Shown one piece after another: positions 12,569 to 24,646 of a stretch of DNA of 64,000 nucleotides. The position numbers and the translations under genes are program-made. This DNA is from Branchiostoma floridae (lineage: Eukaryota; Chordata; Leptocardii; Amphioxiformes; Branchiostomatidae), in the NCBI RefSeq assembly GCF_000003815.2, contig NC_049984.1:156766-220765 (forward strand), given 5' to 3'. The stretch's first letter is position 1; each line of letters opens with the position of its first letter. The notes beneath the pieces were generated by a model, which saw only the letters and a program-made list of their open reading frames with translations, was not told the DNA's origin and did not search any database.

Positions 12569-12898
12569 ACCTGTCACACCTGTCCATCCTCACTTATCAC
12601 ACCTGTATACTGCTGCAGGTGTGTTCACAGGTGTGGTCACAGGTGTCCGTGTAGAGATCAGATCAATAAATAAATAAAGAAAAGAGCAAGTTCAATAAAT
12701 AAATAAAGAAAAGAGCAAGTTCAATAAATAAATAAAAAAAGAGCAAGTTCAATAAATAAATAAATAAAAGAGCAAGTTACAGATGTATTCTCTTTCCATT
12801 TCCCTTGAGAGCTTCTGGAAATTTTCCTCATGCCAGGGTATAGATATTTATTTTGAACATATGTTCTTCTTTCAAACCTATCTAATTTGACATTTTTA
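12569..12898. repeat. Dispersed element, copy 1 (expanded)
   Basis: Starts ACCTGTCACACCTGTCC and ends TTTGACATTTTTA; homologous along its whole length to 16354-16587. It differs mainly by an internal expansion at 12660-12777. The first 90 bp contain inverted ACACCTGT and ACAGGTGT words around a GCTGCAGG centre. Confidence 0.85.
12660..12777. repeat. 29-30 bp A-rich minisatellite inside copy 1
   Basis: Four units of AATAAATAAATAAAGAAAAG followed by AGCAAGTTC. In copy 2 (16440) the single AGCAAGTTACAG word is present without the expansion, so the array grew after the two copies separated. Confidence 0.92.
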
Positions 12899-13949
12899 CA
12901 GCTAAATTGTGCAGTTTTAGTGTTCTGTGTTTTTTGGTCCCCCTGACCAGTTCCCTGGATTGTCTGACTGACAGCAGATGTGACGGTCCTGGTTTTTACA
13001 TTGTTTTGTTTTTTTGGGATCTGGTTTGACTTTTTTATGACTGAAATTTGCGGTTTGGGGATTGTGGTTTTATATCCTGACCCCCTGTAACCTGCCTGCC
13101 GTTGTCTGGCTGACATGAGAGGAGACAGGTCCCCTACCTGTGTTATTCCCCACCTGTGTCCACCACAGCTTCGGGAGTTCCACTTTGGTTAGATCATGGT
13201 CCCTCTTTCTGTTCCTTTGTCTGTCTGCGATGACATGTGACGTTTACGACTTGAAACATTATGACCTTGTCAGAACAGACCAGTGTAGACATCACATTTG
13301 TGTTTTCGTGACAAGCAGGGTGGCTCCAAAGGTTTTCATTTCAAAAAGAATTCTTTCAGCTTCGGTTGGTAAATGTACAATTAAGGAGCGGAGAAAAATC
13401 AGGCAAGATCTGTAGCAACCAACTTGTTAAAATGAAAATGTGCTGTTGTTTTGTTGTTGTTGTTTTGGCTCTATCTGCTGTCTTGCTCCTGAGTTGTATG
13501 GAACATCAGGGATCATCAATGGTTATGTTTTAAAGTTATTTTTAGTTCACAGCTATCCTGTAGATGTGACGTATGTTGCAGAGACTGTCATTCTCGAATA
13601 GGGCTATCTAGCCAATTATTAGTGAATTAGGTTTTACAATGGTCAATATATTGATATTTTCTACAGATTGGAACTTCAGGAGTCTAATAACGACAAAGTT
13701 AAAAATAAATTTATTTTAAGTTTTGCATATTTCCTCTCCACACCAAGTCACCAACAGTAATCTGTTGCCAAAGGTAGGAAGTTTGCTGTTACTCTGACAG
13801 AAGAAAAAACAGGCTACACTATCCCTGCCCTAATCCCGCTAAGTGACCAGTAATCCCCCGACTCTCCCCACCGTAACCGCTGTGATTTTAACTGGGTGTT
13901 TATATCCTGTGTGTTTATAATCCGTGTGATTTTAACTGGGTACAAGAAC

Positions 13950-14760
13950 CACTTGAAGACTCTTCCTGCCTCTTCTGTAGCCCCTAAACCCTGAAACACC
14001 TGCAGTTATCATACCATATCATAGCCAAGAAGGCTCTTCTATAACAGACCCTTACAGTTTGGTATCTGTCCATGTGTGTTATCTATAGTTATCTATAGCA
14101 GCCACCATCCAGGTAAAACCACTTGAAGGCTCTTCTTCAGCCCCTAAACCCCAAAACACTATCAAGCAGTTATCATACCATATCATAGCCAACAGGGCTC
14201 TACAGTCTTGCATGCAGACTGGTAGTGGTACCTGTGTGTTATCTATAGTTATCTATAGCAACCACCATCCAGGTAAAACCACTTGAAGACTCTTCTAAAC
14301 CCTGAAACACCTGCCATTATCATACCATATCATAGCCAAGAGTGCTCTACAGTCTTGCATGCAGTCTGGTACCTGTCTGTTATGTATATTATCTACAACA
14401 GCCACCAGCCTGACAAAACCACATGATGGGCTCTTCTGCCAACCCTACATCCTGCAGTTATCATACTCTAAAGATCATAACTTATAGGTCTCTAGATTCT
14501 TACAGTCTGCTACCTGTGTTTTATCCATAATCTACATCCGCCACCTGACAAGACCACATGGGCAGTCCGAAACCTTCAAATACCAAGCCTATATTTTCAT
14601 ACCCTTTCATAACCAAGAAATCTCTAAAGAGTCATGTATGCATCATGGTACCTGTACGTTATTTGTTGTTATCTACATCAGCCACGACAACATGAGAGCT
14701 GCTTCTGACCCTCAAATACCTGCCATTTTCACAGCTTTCCTCTCTGTGTGTTTAACAGGC
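13950..14760. repeat. ~140-165 bp tandem repeat, 5-6 decaying units
   Basis: The words CATACCATATCATAGCCAA, ACTTGAAG.CTCTTC, CCCCTAAACCC and GTTATCTATAG recur in order near 13960, 14130, 14290, 14430, 14560 and 14690. The left three units are close to each other; those to the right diverge progressively. Confidence 0.85.
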
Positions 14761-14799
14761 CCTACACAGTCTCAGAGACGGGGTAAAAATGAGTTTCTA

Positions 14800-15112
14800 A
14801 CATTTACCCTTACATTACAACTTCTTACTTTCTGCTCGGTTGGATTTCTCCTGTCTCTACAGGATACTTGCACTAAATTAATTTTATTAACTATACTCTA
14901 GATACAACTTATGGTCAGTGTAATTTTAAGTAAAATATTTTTGTCTTACAAATTTTCAACCTTTGCCCTTACATCCCAACTTCTCATACCGATGGCTCTA
15001 TTCAGTTTCACCTGTCTGTACAGGAGGAGTCTTCTCACTAAATTATGACGTCTGTACTGTAGATACAACTTATGGTTCGTGTAATTTTGAGGTAAAGATG
15101 TTTGTCTTACTA
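14800..15112. repeat. ~175-bp tandem duplication
   Basis: Two copies share CTTACAT..CAACTTCT, TCACTAAATTA-like and GTAGATACAACTTATGG followed by GTGTAATTTT and TTTGTCTTAC. Non-coding. Confidence 0.8.
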
Positions 15113-15169
15113 ATAGAAATTTTCTGGATTTCAAAAGAACCCAGTGTTTTCTTACCTCCCCTCCCCACG

Positions 15170-15245
15170 TGCCTGCACCCACCTGTGTGACACCTGTGTT
15201 GTACCTGTGTTGTACCTGTGTAACACCTGTGTTGTACCTGTGCAT
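15170..15245. repeat. ACCTGTGTTGT tandem tract
   Basis: Five to six units of ACCTGTGTTGT or ACACCTGTGTA, one of several ACCTGTGT/ACAGGTGTG tracts in the window. Confidence 0.75.
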
Positions 15246-16049
15246 TTTTGTGCTAATCCCGACAGGTGTGTTTCCTGGTTCCCCTGATCCCCTCCTACCA
15301 TCACATCTCCTCAGGTTCTGCCCAGGTGAGCCAAGACGTCTGAAACCTCGCTTCTGACTTCCTTCTGCCGCAGACCCAAGTTGTTACAGCGTATTGTTCC
15401 CATAATCCTCCCTGGCTGGTATGTCATGTCCGAGGCACGGGCGGATCGTCGCTGTTGTTGTTGTTGTCTCCTCCTGGCGATGTTTGTTATGATATTGCTG
15501 ATAATCAATACGTCTGTGGTTATTGATACCCGTCCTGACGACCATTGTGTCCTCCTGTTTCCCATATCTGCACTTCCTCTGGGCTGTTTACGTAAGGATT
15601 CCAGCCTGCGGTGTCTGGGCCTGGGGCTGTTGTTGTTTTGTTTGTCGCTGTTGTTGTTTTGTTAGCGCAGACCAAAATCACAACAGAAGCCGCACGTCCC
15701 AGACTACTTCTCCTCGCTGCCTGGACGATGGAATTCCAGTTTTACGACAGACCGATTTGGGCCTGCCAAAATGGTTTTTAGTCGCAGAATGCAATAGACA
15801 CCTACTTTCATTCGCAAAATTATGCTCAAAGGCTAATTAGTAATTGGGTATGTACAGTGTCAAAGGAGAAGTAAAGTACATAACATATTTCTAATTAAAA
15901 GCACTTAATTTAGTATTGTTGGGTTTAACTTCTTCTTTGAAGGCAGTGGCATGGCCCTTCATATTAGTCATATAAGACTCATTAGGACTTTAAACAATGT
16001 AAACTGTATCTCTGTTATGTACTTTGTCTGACCCTTGCCTCTTCCTTCA

Positions 16050-16117
16050 TAACCTCAGTGACAAGCGGCCTGCAGGCCGATTTGAGCTTTCATGAATAAA
16101 CAAGGGTTCAAACAAAG
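16050..16117 (+). mobile_element. Retroposon 3' end, GGCCTGCAGGCC type, copy 2
   Basis: Matches 9586-9650 through GGCCTGCAGGCC, ATTTGAGCTTT, ATGAATAAA and GGTTCAAACAAA. The orientation is the same as copy 1. Confidence 0.55.
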
Positions 16118-16310
16118 TCCTTGAGTAAGGCTTCAAAATTAACTGTTTAAAAGCTAACCTTATTTTACTCTGTGAAGCATAATTTCATATTGTGCATTAG
16201 CAGACAATAGAACTGTTCAAATGAGTGGAATACCAACCCAGTAGTCTCAAGTTTGATCAAGAATTTGAAGTGGAAAAAAGTTTTGAACTCTATTCAAGCA
16301 AGGAGGTTGA

Positions 16311-16630
16311 AAACTTTCATATAACTTTCACAAGTGGTATCATAAGTGGAGCTACCTGTCACACCTGTCCATCCTCACTTATCACACCTGTATACTGCTG
16401 CAGGTGTGTTTACAGGTGTGGTCACAGGTGTCCCGTGTACAGCAAGTTACAGATGTATTCTCTGTCTATTTCCCATGGGAGCTTCTGGAAATTCTCATAC
16501 CAGGATATAGATTTTTATTTTGAACATATATTCTTCTTTCAAACCAATCTCACTCTCTCACTCACTCACTCTAATTTGACATTTTTAAAACTTTCATACA
16601 ACCTTCACAAGTGGCAACACAAGTGGAGCT
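16311..16630. repeat. Dispersed element copy 2 with 43-bp flanking direct repeats
   Basis: The 234-bp element 16354-16587 (homologous to 12569-12898) lies exactly between two 43-bp direct repeats, 16311-16353 and 16588-16630. Both repeats start AAACTTTCATA and end AAGTGGAGCT and match at 38 of 43 bases. A (CTCA)n tract sits at 16550-16570. The flanking repeat is absent around copy 1. Confidence 0.85.
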
Positions 16631-18404
16631 AGTAGTAGTAGCATTTTACTAAGACACAATCCAACGTGCTCGTGTGTTCCCTACCAGTTACAGAATGGTG
16701 CAAAGTACTCTTATGAAGCAGCAGCAATAATCGTATCTGTCCGGTAAATTCAGGGCCTTTTTTTCTATGCCGGAATGGAAATTTGCTTCTTGGGACAGAC
16801 GAAGAAAAATTTCAATCCGTCTGTCAAAAAATCTTAACCTCATTACATGAAATGGATGGAAAGGTATCTTAGCTTTAATGGAATGGCAGAATTAACAAAG
16901 AGTGGGGCAGAAAAATTTGAAGCTGGAAACAGCCCGTTGTCCGTTGTAAGAAAATCTGAATTTGAACTGGAAATAGACCTGAGTCCGTTGTATAAAAAAA
17001 TCTAAAGTTTTTCCATGTAGATCCTGAGAGCTGGCCGGTCCCACGGAGACGTCAGCTGAGATTCATGATGCCAAACTTCCCCCCTGACACGCCCCACCAT
17101 AACCATCATTGACAAACCAGGAAATTTATGTTCCCGTCCTGTCCCATCCCCTCCCTCATCCATCCGTTATCGCCGTGGTTATCGCCATGGTTACCGGCTC
17201 CCGGGCCAGGTGTAGCCCCGCACTGGCCCGGCGCCAGGCCGCAGCCTGACAGGGGATCCGTCAAGCCTTAGACTTTGCCCGGCCGCAAGCGTCGGCCCCC
17301 CTCCCCCATTGTTACAGAACAATGAAGGTCAGGGAAGGTCGTGGGTTGACACAGATTTGGCGTGATGTTGTGGCTTGGCGATGTCATAAACCGTCAGGGG
17401 GACGTTTGGTTCTGTTCAGCGGGGGGATGACATGTTGTCACCACAGATGTCCAACATGCACACATTGTTACCATCAAATGTTTTTGCTGGTCCTTGTTTC
17501 AAGCAAAGTTTGAGATACTCAAATCAGCCTACGGGCCACTTTTCATCATGCTATAGCTAAGTTAGATACTTTTACATGATATACCAACACAGATGAACTT
17601 CCATACCATAGTCAAAACTGCCCAAATAGAAGAAAACTCTGATAAAATCTGGTCTATGTGGACAAGTGGTCATTTATTGTGCTTCTGTCAATGGGGAAAG
17701 TCATCCAAGGGGCTTTTAAAGAAATGGTCACATTAGCTAGTTGGTCATTATGTAGGGCTGTAGTACATGCCCATTGCTTTCACATACAGAACAGCGAACT
17801 TTCGACACGTGAAGCTCGGAAAAAGTCATGTTTTTTTCTACCAGTTCCTCCAGCCCCAGTTTGCTGGATTCTGACTTCCTAGCAGTCACTCTTTCTTCCA
17901 GAAGACTAGCTGACTCCTGCCTACCCCTGTGTTAGGGATCCCAGCAGCAGCATAATCAAATACTACTACAGCCTTGACAAGGATGAAACAATATTGTAGT
18001 GAACAGAGAACATGACTCATGAGCGAAAAACTTTTCACTTCGTTGTTTCAGCCCCAAAATGCACTCAAGTGTAGATGAGGAAAGTTAATGAAAAGATATT
18101 CAGATGGACTTTGACAGACAACAAGAATTGCTTCCAAGCTTCCGCGGCCCGATCTGTCCCTAACTGCGAATGACACGATAATTGTTTGCTCAAACATCCC
18201 TTACAACTCAGAACAGACAGGGAACACAATGTGCCACCGCCCGTCTTTTGTCTGTGCACTGCTCACAGGAACAATACACGGTGTGGTCTCCGAACCATCC
18301 TCAATAGTTCCAGCAGTGATTCTGTAGATAACATTGTTGGAGTATTGTCTGTGTATTGTCTCTCTTCTGTAACACTACAAGCTTTTTGTTTCCCTTTTCT
18401 GCTC

Positions 18405-18895
18405 TATTGTTACCTACTTCTAGCCTATTGTTACCTACTTCTGGCCTATTGTTTCCCACTTCTGCCCTATTGTCCACTTCTAGCCTATTGTTGCCTACTT
18501 CTAGCTTAATGTTACCAACTTCTAGCCTATTGTTTCCCACTTCTGGCCTATTGTTTCCCACCTTTAGCCTATTGTTACCCACTTTATGCCTTATCATTTC
18601 TCACTTCTATCCTATTGTTACCTACTTTTGGCCTATTGTTTCCCACGTTAGGCCCATTGTTTCCCACTTCTAGCCTATTGTTGTCCAGTTCTGACCCATT
18701 GTTGTCCACTTTGGACCTATTGTTACCCACTTCAGAGCCATTAATTGTTACCCACTTCTAGCCTGTTGTTGCCCACTTCTAGCCTATTGTTGCCCACTTC
18801 TAGCCTATTGTTGCCCACTTCTAGCCTATTGTTGCCCACTTTTGGCCTATTGTTGCCCACTTTGGACCAATTGTTACCTACTTCTGGCCCTTTGT
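18405..18895. repeat. 21-22 bp minisatellite
   Basis: About 22 units of CTATTGTTGCCCACTTCTAG with frequent T/C changes. The centre (18590-18740) is more diverged than the nearly identical block at 18760-18840, so that block is probably the most recently amplified. Confidence 0.93.
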
Positions 18896-19196
18896 TCCCT
18901 TATCAAGAGTGTAAACATGATACCAGCCCATGGATCACTGTGGCTGCTGTACCACCTACATGTATATAACGTCCTTGGGTGAAGCCATTGTTTTCTCTGC
19001 TCTCCAAGCCTGGTGATCAACAGTGTTGATGCAGTGTGATGACAGGCAGGGAAGGGAGGTTCTGGGAAAGGGTCGCTGGGTAGGAGGAGAGTAAGGAGAA
19101 ATTATATGGGAGAAGTTAGAAAAATTTTGTCAAAAAGGAAAAGAGAAGGAGGGAAAATGTAGGAAGGAAGAGAAGGAAAGAAATTTGATTTAAGAG

Positions 19197-19262
19197 GGAA
19201 GGAAGAATGGATAGATGGATGGATGGATGGATGGATGGATGAATTAATGAATGAATGAATGC
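19197..19262. repeat. (GGAT)n and (GAAT)n microsatellite
   Basis: ATGGATGG units pass into AATGAATG units within an A+G-rich stretch (19080-19210). Confidence 0.95.
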
Positions 19263-19951
19263 TAAATTGGCACCTTAAAGTGAGCTGAAATGAGGTGTAA
19301 AATAAAGAAGATACACCCATGTTTAAAGAAGCCACCAAAACATACCAAATGTTCCCTAAAGTACATAATCTGATAAACACCCTGAAAACCAAATCACCCA
19401 CATATTATAGGAACATGCATGGGACAATTCATCTTCTCAGTAAAAGTCAAACAGAGATTTGGGTAATTATCCTCTAACACATGATATCCACTTGTTTCTC
19501 TTACACCAAAGTACTACTCGTAATTTGTTCACTTTTTATCATTACCGTGGTCCCTGCTGGGGACTTTATCATAAATTAGGCATGAATGTTACATTGCTGA
19601 AGTCCTATAATAGATGTGTGACACCTGGTACAAATCCTCCTCACCTTTCCACATGGCAGGATTTATACTGCAGATTACTGCTCTAATCACGGGAATACGT
19701 CACCTGATGGCCGACATACGTCTCCATTACTCTGTACACCTCTGTGCTGTATGTGTGATGCTGTGTTGTGTTTTGTTGTAGGCTGCTAGGCTGTTTGGTA
19801 CTTCTGCACTGCTTGGTTAGGAGTTAGTATGTAGGGCTCCACTGAAAAGCAGTGTTAATACCACTGAGTTGGATTACCCTGGATAAATATAACAGAAATA
19901 AATAAAAATAGTAGATTGGAATGGCTTTCTAGAGTTTTAGACATAGCTTTG

Positions 19952-20022
19952 TTCATTCATTCATTCATTCATTCATTCATTCATTCATTCATTGACTCAC
20001 TCACTCACTCAAACAAACAAAC
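19952..20022. repeat. (TTCA)n then (CTCA)n and (AAAC)n microsatellite
   Basis: About ten TTCA units followed by ACTC and AAAC units. Simple sequence only. Confidence 0.95.
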
Positions 20023-20736
20023 TCACGCACTAAACAGCATTGCCATACATTCTCAGTGCTGCTATTTTTCTTGCATGTGGGACTGGAAAGGTCCCCAGCA
20101 GCATGGGTGAGGGGGTGAAGTCTGCCATCTCTGCTTTCTTCTTTAGGAACTGTTTCGCGTTTGGCACGTAAAGTAAAGTTTTATGGCAGGACGTCATCCT
20201 TACGTGATGGCACAAAAATGTAGATGTCCTTTCATCAGCGCGAGATAGCAGCAGAATGTCAACAACAAAATTCCAGTAAATAAAAGGCAACATTCCTGGC
20301 CACAGAAATAGGACTGAGTAGTTTTGTTGGAGAGTTTTCTGTTCCAAAATTACCCCGCATAGCTCTGCTGCCGTGTGTTTGTGAGGGGTGATAAGTGCTG
20401 CTCTCCACACCGCTGAAAATAGCAGCAGCGCTCGGCAATAACATCAGAACGCTGGGGGAACAGAGTAATTGTTTTTCAGCGTTAACTTTGTGTTTCCACC
20501 ACAGCATTTTTGTACATGAAGCAACCTACAGTCTGAAAGCTGCTATGAGTCTCCTTCTCCTTTACTTACAAGTGTTCGGAATCCTCTCAGAAATGTTAAG
20601 GAAGGTTCCCCCACTTACATGTATTTAGAACATAAACACAGGGAAAATCAATGGAAAATGTAGATCGTCCTGCCCCTCTGCCCAGTCTGCTGTGTGTTGC
20701 ACAATTGGGTGAGACGTTCTGGGTTCACCAGTCATT

Positions 20737-20768
20737 GTTTGTTTGTTTGTTTGTTTGTTTGTTTGTTT
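20737..20768. repeat. (GTTT)n microsatellite
   Basis: Seven to eight GTTT units. A similar short tract lies at 22956-22973. Confidence 0.9.
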
Positions 20769-21058
20769 ATTTTGATCTCCAATTGACTTCTCCAGCACAA
20801 ATCCAAGTTCAGCACTCTCCTTCCAGCAGCTCACAGGAGCGAGTTCTATACTGGGTGGTTTATTTTGTGTGATGACGACTGTTTTTGTCTGCCGTGCGCA
20901 GAGTAAGTGTTGAGCAAGCGTGAGTTTATTTTTCTTGGCGGGTGACAAAACTGTCCTGCAGAACTCTTGCAGTGGAAAGTCCTGACTACCTTCACCTCTT
21001 ACCAGGCATCTCACCAATCAGCCGCTGGAGCTCCCTCATTTTCTGCACAGAAAGCTTA

Positions 21059-21425
21059 GGCCACACCAATTTAATTTCTTGGTTCACGGATTCGCTCGCT
21101 CCTATTTTTTGGAAAAAAAAAATAAAAATAAAAATTACCACTCAGCAAATTTTCACCTTTAATGAAACCATTCACCAACTTTCTGGTGTAGCAAATTGGC
21201 CATTATATCATAAGCTCCTTTAAATGTGGGTACAGGTGCTGTTACTGTACAATAATAGTGTTTTTGTACTTTTTTCATGCTGAAAATGTTTTTCTTTATG
21301 TTTTGGATTAGCCTTTACCTTAACCTCAACCATTTAACAATTTTTATTTTTATTTTTATTTCGCCCTTTCGCTCCATATTTTTTATGAAAAAATCCGTGA
21401 ACCAAGAAATTAAATTGGTGTGGCC
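21059..21425. mobile_element. PIF/Harbinger-like MITE flanked by TTA
   Basis: Perfect terminal inverted repeats of about 33 bp start GGCCACACCAATTTAATTTC on the left and return as the reverse complement at 21393-21425. TTA stands on both sides (21056-21058 and 21426-21428), the 3-bp TWA target duplication typical of PIF/Harbinger. Subterminal A-rich arms are also inverted. It is 367 bp long with no coding sequence. Confidence 0.85.
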
Positions 21426-21582
21426 TTATTTTAACCTTCCCCCACCTGCCTAAGCCCATAACCAGTACAGATGTGGTGTGAAACAGCTGCCTTAGTAGGC
21501 TGAGGGTTAAATTTTCACCAGTTTTCACAGACATTTACCACCTGTTATGCTGCATTTCCAAACCAGGACCAGCCCGGGATGG

Positions 21583-21935
21583 TAATGGTAATGGTAATGG
21601 TTTATTTAACCGAAACTCGTCGCAGCCAATCGGCTGAATTGCGAGGTTCACAAAGTTTCACACACTAATTTAAAGGCATATAACAATATACAAGTGCCTC
21701 CAATTTGCAATAATACTAAAATTCAGTTAAAACTTACAGATAAAATGGATCGTTAAAAGGACAACAACGAACAACAGGCAGTTAAGATATAGGAATAAGT
21801 TCCAGCATACTAAGTATCATTTAGCAGCTTCATCGCTCTCGGTATGAATGATAGTTCATGTCTTTTTGTTCGACTACGGGATGTTTGTGGGAATAAAAAA
21901 TTAAATTGTTTATCACAAATCCATAAATTATGTTG
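21583..21935 (-). mobile_element. 5'-truncated LINE with C-terminus and 3' UTR
   Basis: The minus strand encodes TSRSRTKRHELSFIPRAMK then LLNDT and a stop (21810-21812). The SFIPRA-x-x-LLN ending is typical of CR1/L2-like reverse-transcriptase polyproteins. The 3' UTR runs to an AATAAACC word and a (TACCAT)n tail at 21583-21600, as in CR1/L2-type elements. Confidence 0.8.
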
Positions 21936-22137
21936 AAGACTAATATAGAGTTTTTTAATTCTTTTCATTTCTGAAAGCTGCTCAGCATAGCATGACTAGG
22001 TGAAAGTTTTCATTCAACGCTGCAAGACTGGATGAGCTTTCAGATTTAAATTGTACGACTCAATGTGAAAGTTTTGGACACACGTTTTGTTTTTTCTTAG
22101 CTGGTTTCAAAGGGAGAAATATTTCATGTTCACATAC

Positions 22138-22205
22138 TAGATAGATAGAACTTTATTGCACGACAACAGTGTAAAGGATACAATGTGTGGCAACTTGTAC
22201 ATACA
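22138..22205 (-). mobile_element. LINE/SINE 3' tail, GCAATAAAGTT type
   Basis: On the minus strand TGTATGTAC, GTTGCCA, TGTATCC and GCAATAAAGTT occur in the same order as at 61400-61475, and in part at 42115-42175. The tail ends in (CTAT)n. It is a 3' end only. Confidence 0.6.
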
Positions 22206-22344
22206 AAACAGTTAAACTATATTAGTTGCTAATATCTAATAATTCTAAGAAACATAATTATTATGCTGATGAGTTTGATGCTGGAATGTTTATTTATGTT
22301 TTTGTTTGTTTGTTGACAATGATGTTTGTTTGTTGTCGCCCCAG

Positions 22345-22476
22345 ATGCCGGTGTGCTCGTACTTCCTGCGCGGCGTGTGTAACCGTGACGACTGCCCGTA
22401 CTCCCACGTGTACGTGAGCCGGAACGCGCAGGTGTGCCAGGACTTCGTGCACGGGTACTGTCCCCGCGGGAAACAG
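22345..22476 (+). CDS. ZC3H3: ZC3H3 orthologue, exon with two CCCH fingers
   Basis: A 132-bp exon, phase 0 at both ends, with acceptor CGCCCCAG and donor CAG/GTGAGA. The 44 residues start [12 protein letters not shown] and include [13 protein letters not shown] and GYCPRGKQ. Residues 4, 12, 17 and 21 form a complete C-x7-C-x4-C-x3-H finger. Residues 31 and 39 start a second finger, whose remaining Cys and His come from the next exon (C-x5 across the junction, then x3-H). Vertebrate ZC3H3 has [12 protein letters not shown] and [14 protein letters not shown] at the same place, so this is the strongest evidence for the gene's identity. These fingers resemble those of CPSF30, and the family acts on poly(A) RNA in the nucleus. 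The internal ATG is not a start codon; the reading continues from 10356. Confidence 0.96.
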
Positions 22477-23869
22477 GTGAGAAACTCACTAAAATACTAA
22501 CTTAGGCACGATCTACACACAGTTTTTCCCGATATCGGCGAGCATACAACCTCTCGCCGACAGCTTTTTTTCATCGTCTAGATGGAACTACTATATCGCC
22601 ATTACGATATCAGGAAAATTTCTCCCGAAAGGTCTGGACCATTCGTACGATACCTTACCGATAGCTTAGCAGGGGTCCCTGACAGCTTCGCACGCGTGTA
22701 GATGCTTCCCGACTTTGGGAAGGCTCATCAGCATATAACGCCATTTGGAAAGTCGCGCTATATGTTTATGACTACAAGTGCCACGGGTGTCCGGCCCCCT
22801 ACGTTCTAGATCCCTCCCGACATCTCCACAGATATCGGTAAAAACTTTCCTATTTGAAACGCAACAGCTGGTGATGGTAAGGTACCTTCGGAACAAATCA
22901 GGTGCTGTCAGATTTTTGTCATTTGAAGAGTCAGGACTCCAGACTGAACACTTATTTGTTTGTTTGTTTGTTTTATTTGGTATAATAAATGAACTGTCTT
23001 GAGTTGTGACCCACCAGTTGTGTACCAGTAGATACCTGTTACACAAGACTGTACTGTAAGGTTTTATCCACTCACACCGGAACGGCCCCCGTGTCGTGTT
23101 TAAACTTGGAGAGTTTGTACCCATGGTGTCGTAGCTACAGTCGTTGTGTGCAGTGATAGAAAGTTTGTTCCCCTTGAGTGTCCCAGCTTCACCAGCACAT
23201 GTATAACTTACCTTTCCCCCAGTTCCTGCGGGCTATTTTCTATGCTGAGTTTAGACGAGCGGCACTGATCCGTGCTCTCTGGGTTTCTGTGCCAGGTGTA
23301 GAGCGCTCACCGCGCCAGACAAGCGTTCGTCTAAGTTTCGATCAGAAGTTGTCGAGTCGTGTAATTCTGTCTCAGTTCTACGTCATCTTCCTCCTGTCAT
23401 TTGTTGAACCAGCTGAAACTCGGTGGAAGTTTTCCAAACTTCTGGTGACAGAAAAGAAAGTTATTTACCTTTTAAAATCACAGTTAAAGCAGTAAAAATG
23501 ATGACAATGTGCATCTACATGTCAGTCTGGAAAAGTGTAGCATCTTGTAACAAACAAAAGTGATCTCGAACCAGTTTAGCTCACTGATTCAGAAGAGCTA
23601 ATCTCCCACTGTGACAGAAAAGACAAGACCCTTAGAAGTTAGATGTACTGTAACAGTATTTACAGGTTCATTGTCCCACAAACACAGGGGACAGATAAGT
23701 TCATTGACGTATCAAATTAGTTTGGATTTCACAAAGTAGATACTTGTGTGCAGTCCTGGGATTTTTGCTTTTCTCTCTTGAGCAGAAAGGAAAGTAGGCC
23801 TCAGCTTCACTGTTCCTTCTTAAACTGCTATATTCCATTTTCCATTCCAACTGTCAGTAGTAGTAAAAC

Positions 23870-24076
23870 AGGCTTCACCTTTATCCGTGGGATAACCTAT
23901 ATCCGGTGTTTTTGAAAACAGGGTGCTTAGGGATTCGAAGTCGGTGGACAGTGGTTTCAAAATGCAATTTTTTTTAAATGTTGCAATGTTGAAACCTCCG
24001 TCTGTCAAATTGATATCCTTAAATACCCTGTTTTCAAAACACCAGACATAGGTTACCCCACAGATAAAGGTGAACT
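23870..24076. mobile_element. MITE with GTTCACCTTTATCC ends, copy 1
   Basis: Inverted ends of about 50 bp: CTTCACCTTTATCCGTGGG, then TAACCTATATCCGGTGTTTT on the left and the reverse complement at 24020-24076. Same family and almost the same length as 58132-58339. Target duplication not clear. Confidence 0.85.
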
Positions 24077-24096
24077 AGCGGTACATACTGCTAAAT

Positions 24097-24312
24097 GCCT
24101 GGTGCATGTAGAAGGCCTGGTGCATGTAGAAGGCCTGGTGCATGTAGAAGGCTGGTGCATGTAGAAGGCCTGGTGCATGTAGAATGGCTGGTGCATGTAG
24201 AAGGCCTGGTGCATGTAGAATGGCTGGTGCATGTAGAAGGCCTGGTGCATGTAGAAGGCCTGGTGCATGTAGAAGGCCTGGTGCATGTAGAAGGCCTGGT
24301 GCATGTAGAAGT
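24097..24312. repeat. 18-bp minisatellite
   Basis: Twelve units of GGCCTGGTGCATGTAGAA, some shortened to GGCTGGTGCATGTAGAA. It starts about 20 bp after the MITE at 23870-24076. The open frames through it are repeat artefacts. Confidence 0.95.
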
Positions 24313-24646
24313 GCACTTATGTGTCCCTGGCAGGTGGTTGTTACATCAGTGCAGACATTCCTGTGGGTTTGTAATCAGCTGATCTGTGAGTCATCCAAGT
24401 GCCATGACTCAGGCTCTGTTCCTGCAGGGGACGTTTCTGTTCATCACAGAACAGGGCAGAATAAATCAGAAATGGATTGGTGTACAATCTTACAGTTAGA
24501 AGAAGTTTGGAAGGGATTATCAAAACATTGGTGAATTTTACTATAAACTTCAAGTTTGTATTTCATCTCCATGTGTAGCAAGTCTTACATTGATTTGTGC
24601 TTGTTTGAATGGCGCACATTTTTCCATATTTCTTTCCTTGGAGTCT

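Larger units (their letters stand above)
10357..22344 (+). other. ZC3H3: ZC3H3 intron, about 12 kb
   Basis: Bounded by GTAAGG and CCCCAG. Apart from the listed repeats it holds A+T-rich low-copy sequence. 15360-15850 and 16640-17300 contain G+C-rich unique patches. The short G+C-rich island 17040-17290 is described under findings. No embedded gene on either strand was recognised. Confidence 0.75.
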
